Positions 37,701-49,109 of a stretch of 64,000 bases of DNA are shown here, in pieces (within the stretch, counting starts at the first letter, position 1; every line of letters starts with the position of its first letter). The position numbers and the translations under genes are program-made. Source of the stretch: Liolophura sinensis (Eukaryota; Mollusca; Polyplacophora; Chitonida; Chitonidae). The DNA lies in contig NC_088303.1 of NCBI RefSeq assembly GCF_032854445.1, forward strand, positions 35,283,501 to 35,347,500, given 5' to 3'. The notes below the pieces were generated by a model that saw only the letters and a list, made by a program, of their open reading frames with translations, was not told the origin of the DNA and searched no databases.

Positions 37701-38034
37701 TGGCTACAACAGGTTGGCCAGAATATTCTGTCAGGCACTGAAAGCTTTAGTTTTGTGAACACGCACGTGGACAAAAGTAGAAATGCTGGTGTGATAAGTC
37801 ATACGAAGCAGCACGTGACTCATGATCATGTAATATCGTTTAGAATTAACCCTGATTGGATACACGGGAATCCAAGGTTCCGAAAAAATCCCTTTGTATA
37901 GTTATTTACCTACATATGACACATTTGTTAATGTTTGCCATGTTTATGGTGATCTTCTCTTTAGGAAATAATTGAGTTGAAGCATGTTATCATATCATCA
38001 TTTGAAATCTCAATTTTGATTGATCAGTTGATCG

Positions 38035-38190
38035 AGTTATTTGTATTAAACTCAAGTGCATGTCACTTATACAATGGCGACCTGTTCCATGGGTATAGAA
38101 AATCAAAGTGCCTGGAGTATACACCACTGGCTTTGGGCAAGTAATAGAAATATACCCTCCGGTGATGCACTGATTTTCACTCCCATAGCG
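38035..38190 (-). mobile_element. SINE group 3 copy, diverged
   Basis: In reverse orientation: AACTCAAGTGCATGTCACTT, ATACAATGGCGACC, then GTGCCTGGAGTATACACCAC, TGGCTTTGGGCAAGTAATAG and a CCCTCC end. The order matches the complement of the group-3 core (CGGTGGTTTACTCCGG, AACTTGCC). No target-site duplication was found. Confidence 0.5.
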
Positions 38191-39981
38191 ATTTATCGGT
38201 GAAAAGGCAGGGAACCTTTACCGGACTACATGTATGATTACCTGAATGTCACCACGGAATCTGACGACCTTTACAGTTACCAATTGTCTATTAATAAAAA
38301 CAGGTCAGGGAATTGTTGGATCTGAGATGTCAGCAGATCACTTAGGAACATATTTACATTTCCTTGTACACTTTAGTCGACGGTGCTCATCATCTGAGTC
38401 AAGAGCGCCTCAACAGCTTGGGGGCTCATTATTAAAACGCCAAACTGTTTCTGACGCTTTAATAGTCTGAGAGTAAAAAGAAATTTTTGGTCATCTTGGA
38501 ATGATTGAGGCTGGCAAATATTATCTTGTGTAACTGACGTCTGCACGAACAATGACACCTACACTGGCATCTTTCCGGAAACAACCTGTACTGGGAATTG
38601 CGGACTTGGGCGGGAAAAGCAATATCGGTCTTACGGTTATTATCTTAGCTCCTTCATAATATCGACTGGGGCAAACTTCAACAGCTGGCTTTGTAGCTGA
38701 GTAAAGATCTACCAATGCTCAATGTTTGCGAGAGTCTACTGAAAACGGTCCAGAATCAATGTTCTCGGTCTCCTTCAACCACCATATCAGAAATGATCTT
38801 TTACCTCCGTCTTTGTGATGGTGACGAATTGACAAAAATTGTCCGGAAATGTTATGGCGAGTGGCCAAAATACGTGTTTATAGCCAAGAGTGGAAAGTCT
38901 TCTTGTGAAGTGTACAGGTATTTGAAAGACATCTGAATTTTTCCTTTGTTCGAACTTTGTTCAAGATCATATGTTACTTTTTCAAGCTTTCTATGGTTCT
39001 GCTTAGGACAGGGTGGGGTTGAGAGATTAAGTTGTTTGTGTTTTAATTGCTCGGACACGCGAAGTGTTGGTTTCAACGCCAATCGCGAACAGGGATCTTG
39101 TTTGATGGCGGTCTGGTTGGTAATGAGCCGTAATCTGAGGAATGTAGACGGGAAACAAAAACACCTCAACAGATACCTTATCAGCCTCCGGACTTACAAA
39201 AAGTAGGAGGAATGATGTTCTTGTTTAACATTCAGCTGGTTACAAAATAAATGGAACCTAAACTTGTTTAGGTCGACGCCAAAGCTTTCCCCTCATTTTC
39301 GGGTGAAAGGTTCAGCTACAAAACTTGGCGTCATGAAGGCTTGTTTCATTGATAGGCTTTTATACCCGATTTCCACCAAACGGTGTTGATAAAGAACGCT
39401 GGGCATCATTGTGTGGATATCCTGTATCACTGGTATATAAGAATATTTTATGAAAAATACTTCAGTTGAATCGAAGGTATATCTAATGCGTCACATGCAA
39501 GGTTATAATACGACGCGGCCAACATCTGTGTTTCGGTTCATCTTACATGCAGGCATCTGTCAGATGAGCTATGTTCTTGGTGTAGCGTGGATATTCTCTA
39601 TAGATTGTTGGGGAAGCGTATTTTATCTGTTTTTTCAAACATTTGTAACATTTGTAAATGTCGGCTGTAACGCTCGTCGCATCATGTGGCTTTCTTTAAA
39701 ATGCATGCTTAAGGTAACGTCACGTTCTTGCCAACTGCTATAGGAACATTTACATAAACAGTAAGAATAAAACCTTATCTAAGGTAAAGTGTTAAGACGT
39801 CGGATTTCACTGGTTATGTGAGAGACCATTTGCCAACTTTCGCACTGCGGCAGCTGCTGTGGTTTTACTCTTTACGTAGCGTTTTTGTATTATTATCTCA
39901 GGATTTTAACTGTGGCATACCACATTATTGACGGCATCTCGGAGAAATTAATAGCACAACAGATCTTGTGGACAAGACAAC

Positions 39982-40011
39982 GGAGATATTGTGTGTCAAA
40001 GTGCGGCCCAT
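39982..40011 (-). repeat. Short interspersed repeat match, copy 1
   Basis: A 30-bp segment starting GGAGATATTG and ending CGGCCCAT matches 41091-41120 at about 26 of 30 positions. The similarity fades on both sides. Confidence 0.4.
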
Positions 40012-40493
40012 ACCTGTGTGGTATGGGATCTCTGTAGCTCGCCTTGGAAACGGCCCAAAAGCATTTACTGACCATCATCTACATGGGATACTTTTGTAAC
40101 TAATGTTAGACGTCATTACCTGCATCGCTATAGAACAACATGTAACTTGTAACACGTAGGCAGATTCAAACGTAATCAACTTTACAAACATTCAATACAA
40201 ACTGACAACAAATAATGCCTGCTGGCGGTAAATATAGACGTTTCTCTTAAGTATACGTAGATTTACACTTCAACTGGGTTTCTAATCCCGTAATTGTATT
40301 GAAAATACATTCATCGTACTCGGCGTGGCCAGGTGGCTCAGACGCTTTCATCTCAGTGTCTACGATACACGAGCTGTGAGGTCTGCCCAACCTCGAAAAA
40401 GGTATTTCTGGATTCCCTCTTCTCGTTGTTAAGTGGTACCTCAGTGACAATAAACTCATAAGGCCGCTTGTGTAATCTATAACGTTCACTGAA

Positions 40494-40644
40494 TTTATTT
40501 ATGTATATGATTGGTATTTTACGCCGTACACAAGAATATTTCACTTATACAATGGCGGGCAGCATTCTGGTGGGAGGAAACCGGGTAGAGCCCGGTGGAA
40601 ACCCACGACCATCCGCAGGCTGCTGCAGACCTTCCCACGTACGG
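40494..40644 (-). mobile_element. SINE family 1 copy, 5'-truncated with TSD
   Basis: Tail, core and GCAGACCTTCCCACGTACGG are present, and the tRNA-like head is missing. The flanks AACGTTCACTGAA (40481-40493) and AACCTTTACTGAA (40645-40657) are 13-bp direct repeats with two mismatches, consistent with a target-site duplication. The element is therefore complete as inserted, although it lacks its head. Confidence 0.85.
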
Positions 40645-40671
40645 AACCTTTACTGAAGACCACCAATAATA

Positions 40672-40770
40672 TTATGCATATCTGTATGTAACATGTGGGT
40701 AAGTTAGTCAATAACTTGCCCAAACTAGGTGGGCACTTTTTTCTCCACCATGAGTAGAGCGAGCTCTGCA
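40672..40770 (+). mobile_element. SINE group 3 core fragment
   Basis: GGTAAGTTAGTCAATAACTT, GCCCAAACTAGGTGGGCAC and TTTTTTCTCCACCATGAG keep the group-3 core order. It lies just beyond the family-1 copy that ends at 40644. Confidence 0.4.
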
Positions 40771-41090
40771 CCTGTGTGACACGCGTCAATCAAGTATCGT
40801 CTGGAAAACCTGTCTGGCTCTAGTGTCAGAGAAACCCTTCTGCCAGATAGGAACAAGTTTTGTTGAATCAAGATGGTTTTCTCTGCGGCGGACAAGGTAT
40901 TGATCACCTTTTCAAGTAAAACAAGGTAGAACATCATTTTGAAATGTCCGGAATATGCGTTTTGACTCTATTTTGATTTTGGTCCCATGAACAGAAATAT
41001 TAAAGGATAAAATTGAAATCTGGTTTGTATACTTAGGACATAATGGCTTTTGAGTGTGTAAATTTTTAGAAGCTGACGTAAGAGGGTTTC

Positions 41091-41120
41091 GGAGATATTG
41101 AGTGTCAGAGATCGGCCCAT
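41091..41120 (-). repeat. Short interspersed repeat match, copy 2
   Basis: GGAGATATTGAGTGTCAGAG followed by ATCGGCCCAT, the partner of 39982-40011. Read on the minus strand both copies begin ATGGGCCG. The parent element is not recognised. Confidence 0.4.
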
Positions 41121-43158
41121 TTTTTTTATGCCCACCCAATATATAGTCAAGCCATGGGGGCACTTGCAAAAAACCATTTGAAAGTTTTGATCTAAAAATA
41201 AGTTGTTTGGAGGTTCAGACTCTTAAAATTACATTATATTTAAAAGTTGTGCAAAACTGCCATCTTTAATGATACCATTAGACTGAATATCAATCAGTTG
41301 AAGTATTATTATGTCAGAGGTGTCAACATGGAACGCCTTTCCCGGGTGTGAACTGTTTTAACAAAATAGACCTATAATCCAGTGTTCATTTTGTATTCAC
41401 AGAAACTTTCTTCTGTTTCCTTAAGTAAGCCAATGTTATTAATGACACTGTGTTGAGTGAGCTTTTTTGCCAAAAATCTGGCCATTATTTGCGCCTGTGT
41501 AAATGATTCGCTACTGTGTGTCGTTAGTAACATAGAAAATCGATCTTGGAATTTGCAGTCGGCAGGGATCACACTTTGCCCATACCTATAATGATACGTG
41601 AAGTAGTTTTAAAAGTGAATGTGAATTTGCAAAAGGGTCTTACTTCTAGGGACATATTTTGCGCCTACATGAATTGTCTTCCTCGGAACCAGCCCCGTCA
41701 TTACGCAAAGGGAATGTTAAATGACAGTTCTTTGCGAAGAGCAGAGTGTCACGGGTAAACACACACACACTAGGCAACTCTGGTGAGCTTGTGGGCGAAC
41801 TGTTGAAATGTACTTCAATCAAAGGCACCCCTCTGATGCTTTCTGCTACAGATGAGTATAGGTTTGATTCTATAATCTGGTCGCACAGCCGTGGCCTTGA
41901 AACAGCCACGGGCTATCATTACATGCTTTAGCTCATCCCGGTAATGGGAGAAAATTGGCGGAACCAAGGAATCGTTGGAGTTAGCTTCCAGCGAGTCAAA
42001 AACCCACACACTGACCAAGGTGATGGGGTCCTTTAATTTCAACTGGCGATGAAGAAGAAAAAACCCACGACAGACTGATACTTCCGTAAAAGAGTGGAGT
42101 TCTCATCTTATGAGAAGCTTATGCATGTCCATGTCCACTCGTACTTTGACAGACAAAGCTATAAGTGCGGAGGCCTGATCATACAAAACTCCCAAACCTG
42201 CGCGACTAAATTGAAAGCTTTGAAATCTATCCACAAAGATAAAAGTCGATAACGATTTTCCAAAGTGGCAAACTGCTAACATTTTTGTCTGGAGTGTGAC
42301 AAGAAGAGCCGTACAAGAATCCTGAACAAAATATGATTTATTTAAGAGTACCCTTGTCTTGGAATAAGGCGAATTCCATAAGTTGGAAAGGGCAAGAGTG
42401 GGTCATTTCTCGTCTGGCAATAAAATTTATGCTGAAGGAGAGATCTAACACCTCCTCAAGTCGGCTGCTACAAACTTCAGTCGTTTGGATGCTCGGTCAG
42501 TATTTATTTTGAAAGCGTTTCCGATAAAAATGTATCTCTGACAACCTGTTTCTTCTTTTAATGTTAATTTACTGTCACTCAAACTGAATTTCTTGCAGAA
42601 TAAAATTTCATAGGGAAGCAGACAAAGCACTGTACGACGCGTTGAGTCTTGTCGTCATGTGATATATCAGACAACCAATGACAAAATGTCATCTAGGGTT
42701 GGCACTTTCTTTTCTGCGGCCTAAAACTGTCGCTAGATTTAAGCACGCAATCATTTCAATTTGCTGAAATGAATTTTGTGTTTCTCCTCTAGTTTTATAT
42801 GACATGTCTAGCCATGTATCCATAAGGCTCCGTAGGAAGTCACTGTTATGATGGTTTGGTAACACATTTTATCATGCACCTCAAGTTTGCAGTGTCTGGG
42901 TGCAGTAGAAGTAACTCCTACAGAATAAAACCCCACAGTTTCAGAGGAGAGAGAGAGGTTAGAATCTGTTGGTACTTGAGTTATGATATTCTCTCACGAT
43001 AATAGTTCGAGTTTCATAATTCTATTCATTAGTTAATAAGATCTCTAGATTTCAATCGATCAGACTTCATTCTTTTATCCGTTGATGCGTTCTCCGTATT
43101 CCAGACAATAATTTTTTGAGTGAGATCTAGAAATGGTTAACCGCATTTAACGAACACC
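41121..43158. other. Intron 1, anonymous stretch
   Basis: No gene or repeat is recognised apart from an AC dinucleotide run near 41760-41770. Confidence 0.45.
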
Positions 43159-43170
43159 CGGATATAGATG

Positions 43171-43440
43171 TAAGTATATATGCTTGACGTTTTACGTCGT
43201 ACGGAACAACGAAGAGTCATTGGATGGGTGTACATATACTGTGTCTTCTTGTGGCAGGGCGAGATCATGCCATCAAAGTGCTGCCGCCGCGGAAGTATCA
43301 TGCCCAAGACACCAGACATGACATCCCACCCAATCAGATTATACTGACACCTGGTCTTGTTTCCTTTCTCTAACTTCCCAGTGTTGAGCAACATGTAAGA
43401 GCGGCAGCAATATGTAACATTTTTAAAGTATTTGGCATGA
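43171..43440 (-). mobile_element. SINE family 2 copy, 5'-truncated with TSD
   Basis: The copy contains TATGCTTGACGTTTTACGTC, TCTTCTTGTGGCAGGGCGAG, GAAGTATCATGCCCAAGACA and AACATTTTTAAAGTATTTGG, shared with the copies at 62.6 kb and 53.0 kb. The tRNA-like head seen at 62.85 kb is missing. The flanks CGGATATAGATG (43159-43170) and CGGATGTAGATG (43441-43452) form a 12-bp target-site duplication with one mismatch. Confidence 0.85.
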
Positions 43441-43558
43441 CGGATGTAGATGATATGGTTTTAAGGTAAATTTGGCTGCTTATCCATCACTTTGTTCATT
43501 CTTCATTAGGTTGTCTCTCAGACACGAACACAAATTTGACCAAATCAACCATATGTGA

Positions 43559-43814
43559 TTTGATTGATGTTTTACGCCGTACTCAAGAATATTTCACTTA
43601 TACGACGGCGGCCAGCATTATGGTGGGTGGAAAACGGGCAGAGCCCGGGGGAAACCCACGACCACCCGCAGGTTGCTGGTAGACCTTCCCACGTACGGCC
43701 GGAGAGGAAGCCAGCATGAGCTGGACTTGAACTCACAGCGACCGCATTGGTGAGAGACTCCTGGGTCATTACGCTACGTTAGCGCGCTAACCAACTGAGC
43801 CACGGAGGCCCCTT
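43559..43814 (-). mobile_element. SINE family 1, full length with 10-bp TSD
   Basis: This is the best-preserved copy in the window, with tail, core and a tRNA-like head. On the minus strand it begins GGGGCCTCCGTGGCTCAGTT and has the A box TGGCTCAGTTGG and the B-box-like GAGTTCAAGTCC. A perfect direct repeat, CCATATGTGA, flanks it (43549-43558 and 43815-43824). It lies in intron 1, opposite in orientation to the gene. Confidence 0.95.
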
Positions 43815-43824
43815 CCATATGTGA

Positions 43825-44738
43825 AACCTGATGTCACAGAAATAATATGTGACGAAAGTAAGGTGCAATTTTTAATTTTTTCCTTTTCGCATACAAACAG
43901 TAATATGGCTCTTATATGGCGCTCGCATGTTTTGTAGTATTCAGACATGTAATGCTCTTAGTTTCGCCGCTTAATATGACCCGTCATACGAGAGGAATAA
44001 TAACGTTTTTGTGGAGAAGTTTTATTATATATAATAGAGGTCAAGTTTATCAGATGCAGGAAAAGCGTCCACTGAGTCCTCCAAGACCCTTCATCTGTGA
44101 TCCTGCCAAACCTGCTCCCTCAAAACCAGTAACTATACTTTGGTAACAAAACCATTCTTCGGGTGCAATTCTACACACGAAATTGGTTGAATCCATTTTC
44201 TGTAAGGAAGTGACATTATCAACATTTCCACGAATTGACAATAAAATTGTCGGTAAAATTCCAAGCTGTCAGATCTCACGGACACAGTCATGTGCCGAAC
44301 GCCCACACTGTGAAAAAAAGACGCACCAGGTCCGGAGCGATGTGTGAAGCAAACATATTTACACGTGATGTTTCGAACGAAATGTTGCAGATTTATGTTT
44401 CCTGGCTTTTAATTTAGTAATAAAGTCGGTGAGATGTCCAGTCCATACAGTTAGGATTCGTCTTTGAAGTGTATCATTCGATGATGTTTAACGGAAACGA
44501 TGGCAATGGAATCTTGGCATGACACGTTCAATTACTATTGTGGGTTGATAAGAAAGCTGTCTGCAACGGCTTTATTACCCCATGGAGCAAATAAATATTT
44601 GCTCTTTTACTGGCTGAAAATGTCATCTGGCCAAACATTTTGTCCCTCAACATTTGGTACTTGTTTTAGTTGTTTGTTTTTTGTTTGTTTTTCTACCCAA
44701 TGTTGTCACCACATCTTTGTTGAGTTTTAGGTTAGGTT
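43825..44738. other. Intron 1, anonymous stretch
   Basis: No supported feature was seen. Confidence 0.45.
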
Positions 44739-45004
44739 TGTTTATTTATTTATTTATTTATTAGATTGGTGTTTTACGCCGTAGTCAGGAATATTTCACT
44801 TACACGACGGCGGCCAGAATTATGGTGGGAGGAAACCGGGCAAAGCCCGCGGAAACCCACGACCATCCGCAGGTTGCTGGAAGACCTTCTCACGTACGGC
44901 CGGAGAGGAAGCCAGCATGAAATGGACTTGAACTCACAGCGACCTCATTGGTGAGAGGTTCCTTGGTCAGGAGCGCGCTAACGAACTGAGTCACGGAGGC
45001 CCCC
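44739..45004 (-). mobile_element. SINE family 1, full length
   Basis: A long (TTTA) tail, core, and a tRNA-like head ending in the complement of GGGGCCTCCGTGACTCAGTT. About 20 bp of the head (around TTACGCT...AGCG) is deleted relative to the 43.6-kb copy. No convincing target-site duplication was found. Confidence 0.9.
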
Positions 45005-47086
45005 TAGATCATGTTTAATATAAGGGGTTCAGTCATCCAGAGACTGGTCTATTAAACCTGTCAATTGCCTGCCCGAGGGAAGGCGCTCTGATCCCAATTT
45101 CACTGCTTGGCTTGATTCCATTCTTACGATAGTCGAAGATTTTTGTTCCTTACTGAATAATAGCCCTAAGCTTGAGCAAAACTCATCTGCATCAGAACAC
45201 GTAGACATTCCGAGATAAAAGCTCTCGCAATATGCTTGCTGTTAATGTCCTGTTTAGTCGAGAGGCTGAAAGCAAGTGGGACCAAAAGCTCTCTGGCCTG
45301 TAAAGGGAAATGAGACTGTGACAGAAAACGAGATGTGACAGAAAGTAACCAGCAATTTATCAGATTCCATGTCTTACCCATGTTGTTGACAGCATCGCAG
45401 GAAGTTTGCTTGATGTAGTTATCTTCCTCAACACGCATGAATCCGGCATTAATCATATATAATCACATCCAATGGGGTTCATAGCCAACACCCATCCTGT
45501 AATTGTATCGTTTGTCGGTGTGAGTGCTGCATTTTCCGCCAATCGTCAGTTTCCGCCAGCCGGAATTAACGTCCGCTTTAGGTCGCCCGGGTATTTCCGG
45601 TAATCAGAGGCATAGCATTTTTTCCCCTCTAGTGGGTGTCAGAGTGCCGCTTTGGTTAGCAAACCGACAAACTGCGCTGCAAACAGCTTGCCTTGGGGCA
45701 CATTGACAGGCTTCGTCCTTTTGTAGCTTTTCCACCGAAAAAAGCTGTACGAGAAAAGCGATCGTTTTTTTTCCTGGAATTAATATTTGCGCGGCTCAGA
45801 GTGGCAAAATTTCCTTTACATATCCTGACCAATGTCAAGAGCTGAAATACATTTTAATGACGTCAGTCATGGAAGCCTTACCTTGATATCAAATACCAAA
45901 GTATTTTTTGTTGTTGGCGATGTTACCAAAAATAGCCACAGATCATCGTAATCCAGCCCATCTTAATGTGGGGCACAGCGGTCAGACGTCAACCTAGAGA
46001 TCGATGTTATCCGCGCCCTAATACTTAAATGTGAAACAGATACTAAATAGTTTCTCTATAGATCTCTTGATATGTCCCTTGACTTCGAAACAGAATTTCC
46101 TCCTATTTTTTGTTAACCTGTTGACGTGTTGAGGAGTGATGCCTGGGATGGGTGTGGTGTGTTGGGGTCAGACACTGTTATTCAAGCAAAGCAGACAGAT
46201 AAGCATTGTTGAATCAGTCGTTATCTTACTTGCAATCCAAAGAAAGTTTATACAGGCTTAACTAATATGATGGATGTATCACACTACGCTTTTTATTAGA
46301 CGATACAACAGAACTCAGGTTAATTCGCTCATGCTGAACCGATGGGAATCATGTGCATCTCGCCCAGTATCTCAAAACCTGATTATTTTCCCCTTGAACA
46401 GTTTAATTCGAGCCAGGCTGGATTTGATTTCACGACGTCGTATGCCAATGGGTTCAGTCAACACAAAAAATCACGTGAGAGGTCAAGAATCTTAATTTGG
46501 TGTTGTGGACCAGGAAACTGACAAGGAAATCTGAGATAATTGGATATCAACCTTTCTTCCGTCGTCATATTTTAGCACTTTAGCATATAACAAAACACAA
46601 GCTGCTACAAAATAATGACATGCTTTGAAGAATGGATTCAAACAATAATGCTGATAATGCACATATACGAAGGAAGGCAAGCAACAATTTAGTTGTGATA
46701 AACCGTTACGTCTTTATACCACGAACAGTCGGATACGCCCATTTAAGCTAAACTCTATTTTAAGTCTTTGTGTTAGCGTGGTGGTGCATAATAAACTGAG
46801 TATTGCACAATGTATATAATGAACAATAAATTAATCCATTCGACCACTGTCTAAGACCTTATTACCAGCAAGACCCTGAAAGCTTTAAATTACGTTACTC
46901 CCCAGAATTTTGGTCTAAGGTTAAGAACATTTTGAAAGATTGTTTTAGTAATCGTTTTCCAGGATATTTCCTTCCTGCCGTGCATGAGGTGACTACACAG
47001 TTTCAGGTATTGGTCGAAAAAGTAGATTCTGTGATACCCTCTGTAACCTGACCTATCCACAGGGGAATTTCTCGGCTGTGTACACA
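45005..47086. other. Intron 1, anonymous stretch
   Basis: No supported gene or repeat. Frames are short and without domain features. Confidence 0.45.
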
Positions 47087-47728
47087 ATGTTCCTCATCAT
47101 GCTTTACTAAGCCGGCAGTTTCGGTAACAATAGAGAGCCAGCATAGCGCGCCAAAAACAAGTCAGTCCAAGCTGTGTAGGAACAAGTCAGTGCAAGCCGT
47201 GTAGGAACAAGTCAGTGCAAGCCGTGTAGGAACAAATCAGTTCAAGCCGTATAGGAACAAGTCAGTCCAAGCCGTGTAGGAACAAATCAGTTCAAGCCGT
47301 ATAGGAACAAGTCAGTCCAAGCTGTGTAGGAACAAATCAGTTCAAGCCGTATAGGAACAAGTCAGTCCAAGCCGTGTAGGAACAAGTCAGTCCAAGCCGT
47401 GTAGGAACAAATCAGTGCAAGCCGTGTTGGAACAAGTCAGTCCAAGCCGTGTAGGAACAAGTCAGTGCAAGTCGTGTAGGAACAATTCAGTCAAAGCTGT
47501 GTAGGAACAAATTAGTTCAAGCCGTATAGGAACAAGTCAGTCCAAGCCGTGTACGAACAAGTCAGTCCAAGCCGTGTACGAACAAGTCAGTGCAAGTCGT
47601 GTAGGAACAATTCAGTCAAAGCCGTGTACGAACAAATCAGTTCAAGCCATGTACGAACAAGTCAGTGCAAGTCGTGTAGGAACAATTCAGTCAAAGCCGT
47701 GTAGGAACAGGTCACTTCAAGTCGTGTA
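47087..47728. repeat. 25-bp minisatellite array A with leader
   Basis: A unique leader (ACTAAGCCGGCAGTTTCGG, AACAATAGAGAGCCAGCATA, GCGCGCC; about 47107-47157) is followed by about 22 units of AACAAGTCAGTCCAAGCCGT plus GTAGG. Variants alternate at fixed positions (GTCCAAG, GTGCAAG, TTCAAG), and blocks of two units (GTCAGTCCAAGCCGTG then ATCAGTTCAAGCCGTA) recur. Confidence 0.9.
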
Positions 47729-47945
47729 GCTTGTTCTTTATCATGCCCTACTAAGCCGGCAGTTTCTGTAACAATAGAGAGCCAGCATAGCGCGCCAAAA
47801 ATAAGTCAGTCCAAGCTATGTGGGAACAAGTCAGTCCAAGCCGTGTAGGAACAAGTCAGTGCAAGCTGTGTAGGAACAAGTCAGTGCAAGCCATGCAGGA
47901 ACAAATCAGTCCAAGCCGTGTAGGAACAAGTCAGTCCAGGCTAGC
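47729..47945. repeat. 25-bp minisatellite array B with duplicated leader
   Basis: The array-A leader reappears (ACTAAGCCGGCAGTTTCTG, AACAATAGAGAGCCAGCATA at about 47749-47800), followed by about six units. The preceding TTCTTTATCATGCCCTACTA also matches TCCTCATCATGCTTTACTA before array A. The two blocks are thus a large tandem duplication of leader plus array, about 640 bp apart. Confidence 0.85.
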
Positions 47946-48919
47946 CGTTTAGGTTACTTTGTCCTTTTCCGTAAGACGTCACTGTTTCTGTATAGTTGCG
48001 CTCATAAAGCAGTTATGTCATTAAGGCACTCAGATCGCTTGTTAAGTGACTGCCCTGTGTTTAAAGATAAGATGTCAAGCAGCAAGTTCAACAATCCCAC
48101 TTGTGTAAGACAGCCTTGTGTAGATGATCTGCTAAAATGGCATAACGCCTTGGATTACCTTAAGTTACAATTAACCCAGACGTATACCTCAAATATTCCC
48201 TAAAGTTCATATGCTCCTTGTATGCAGCTTGACTACTTGCACACAGTCCAGATATCAAGTTATGTCAAAAACAATTGCAAATTCGCGGTAGCTGACACAT
48301 CCCACGCATGGAATTTCGTGTCGTCTTCCACCAAGGGTTCTCGTTTAGTGAAATTTGACCAGATCTACCGACCGATAGAGCGAATGACTTAGGAAACCCC
48401 TTAGTGGTTGCTAGAATAACATTTCCACAAGGTTTACAATAAATCGTTACCATTTGAGATTTTGAATTGTTTGGCACAACAATTCATTCTTTTATAAGTT
48501 GTAATTCACGCCAGCGATATTGCATGTATTCGATATTATGCTTTGTATGTATCTAATTCCACTTTACCCAGGTATAATGGGAACAGTAAGCATGATGTTT
48601 TTTTAATATCACAGCTGTGTCTGTTGTGTGTTACAATAGATGTACAAATGAGAGTGCTAAGACATACTACGGTATTAAATTGTCATATGAGTCGAAAACT
48701 GTATTATTCTAATATAAATACATGGACAGCATACTGGATGTCATGAATGTTACAAGCTTGTTTCTTACAGCATTGCAAACTGACTTGCTTCTACTTTCAA
48801 ATAACAAACTTTCGTTTAAATTACACATGCGATTTTCTGCCTTCATCCTTCTATCCACTGAACATAGCTTTCAGTACCTGTGTTATCCCTATGTACATGT
48901 CTATCACGTACATGGTATT
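47946..48919. other. Intron 1, anonymous stretch
   Basis: No supported feature was seen. Confidence 0.45.
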
Positions 48920-48932
48920 TAACAACATAGAT

Positions 48933-49096
48933 TTATTTGATTTGATTGGTGTTTTACGCCGTACTCAAGAATATTTCACTTATACGACGGCGGCCAGCAT
49001 TATGGTGGGTGGAAACCGGGCACAGCCCGGGAGAAACCCACGACCATCCGCAGGCTGCTGACAGACCTTCCCACTTACGGCCGGAGAGGAAGCCAG
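48933..49096 (-). mobile_element. SINE family 1 copy truncated in the head, perfect TSD
   Basis: The tail and core are well preserved, and the copy ends at CGGAGAGGAAGCCAG inside the head. A perfect 13-bp direct repeat, TAACAACATAGAT, borders it (48920-48932 and 49097-49109). The truncation was therefore present at insertion, as expected for incomplete reverse transcription. Confidence 0.95.
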
Positions 49097-49109
49097 TAAC
49101 AACATAGAT

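Larger units (their letters stand above)
34721..40480. other. Intron 1, left part
   Basis: Inside the proposed first intron. It holds one diverged SINE copy (38035-38190). No other gene or element is supported, and frames up to 126 codons (minus strand, 36874-37254) lack domains. A symmetric phase-1 exon could be hidden here but none was recognised. Confidence 0.4.

Noticed and set aside
47087-47945. CRISPR-like array
   Set aside because: The 25-bp units are directly adjacent with no unique spacers, and the genome is clearly eukaryotic.
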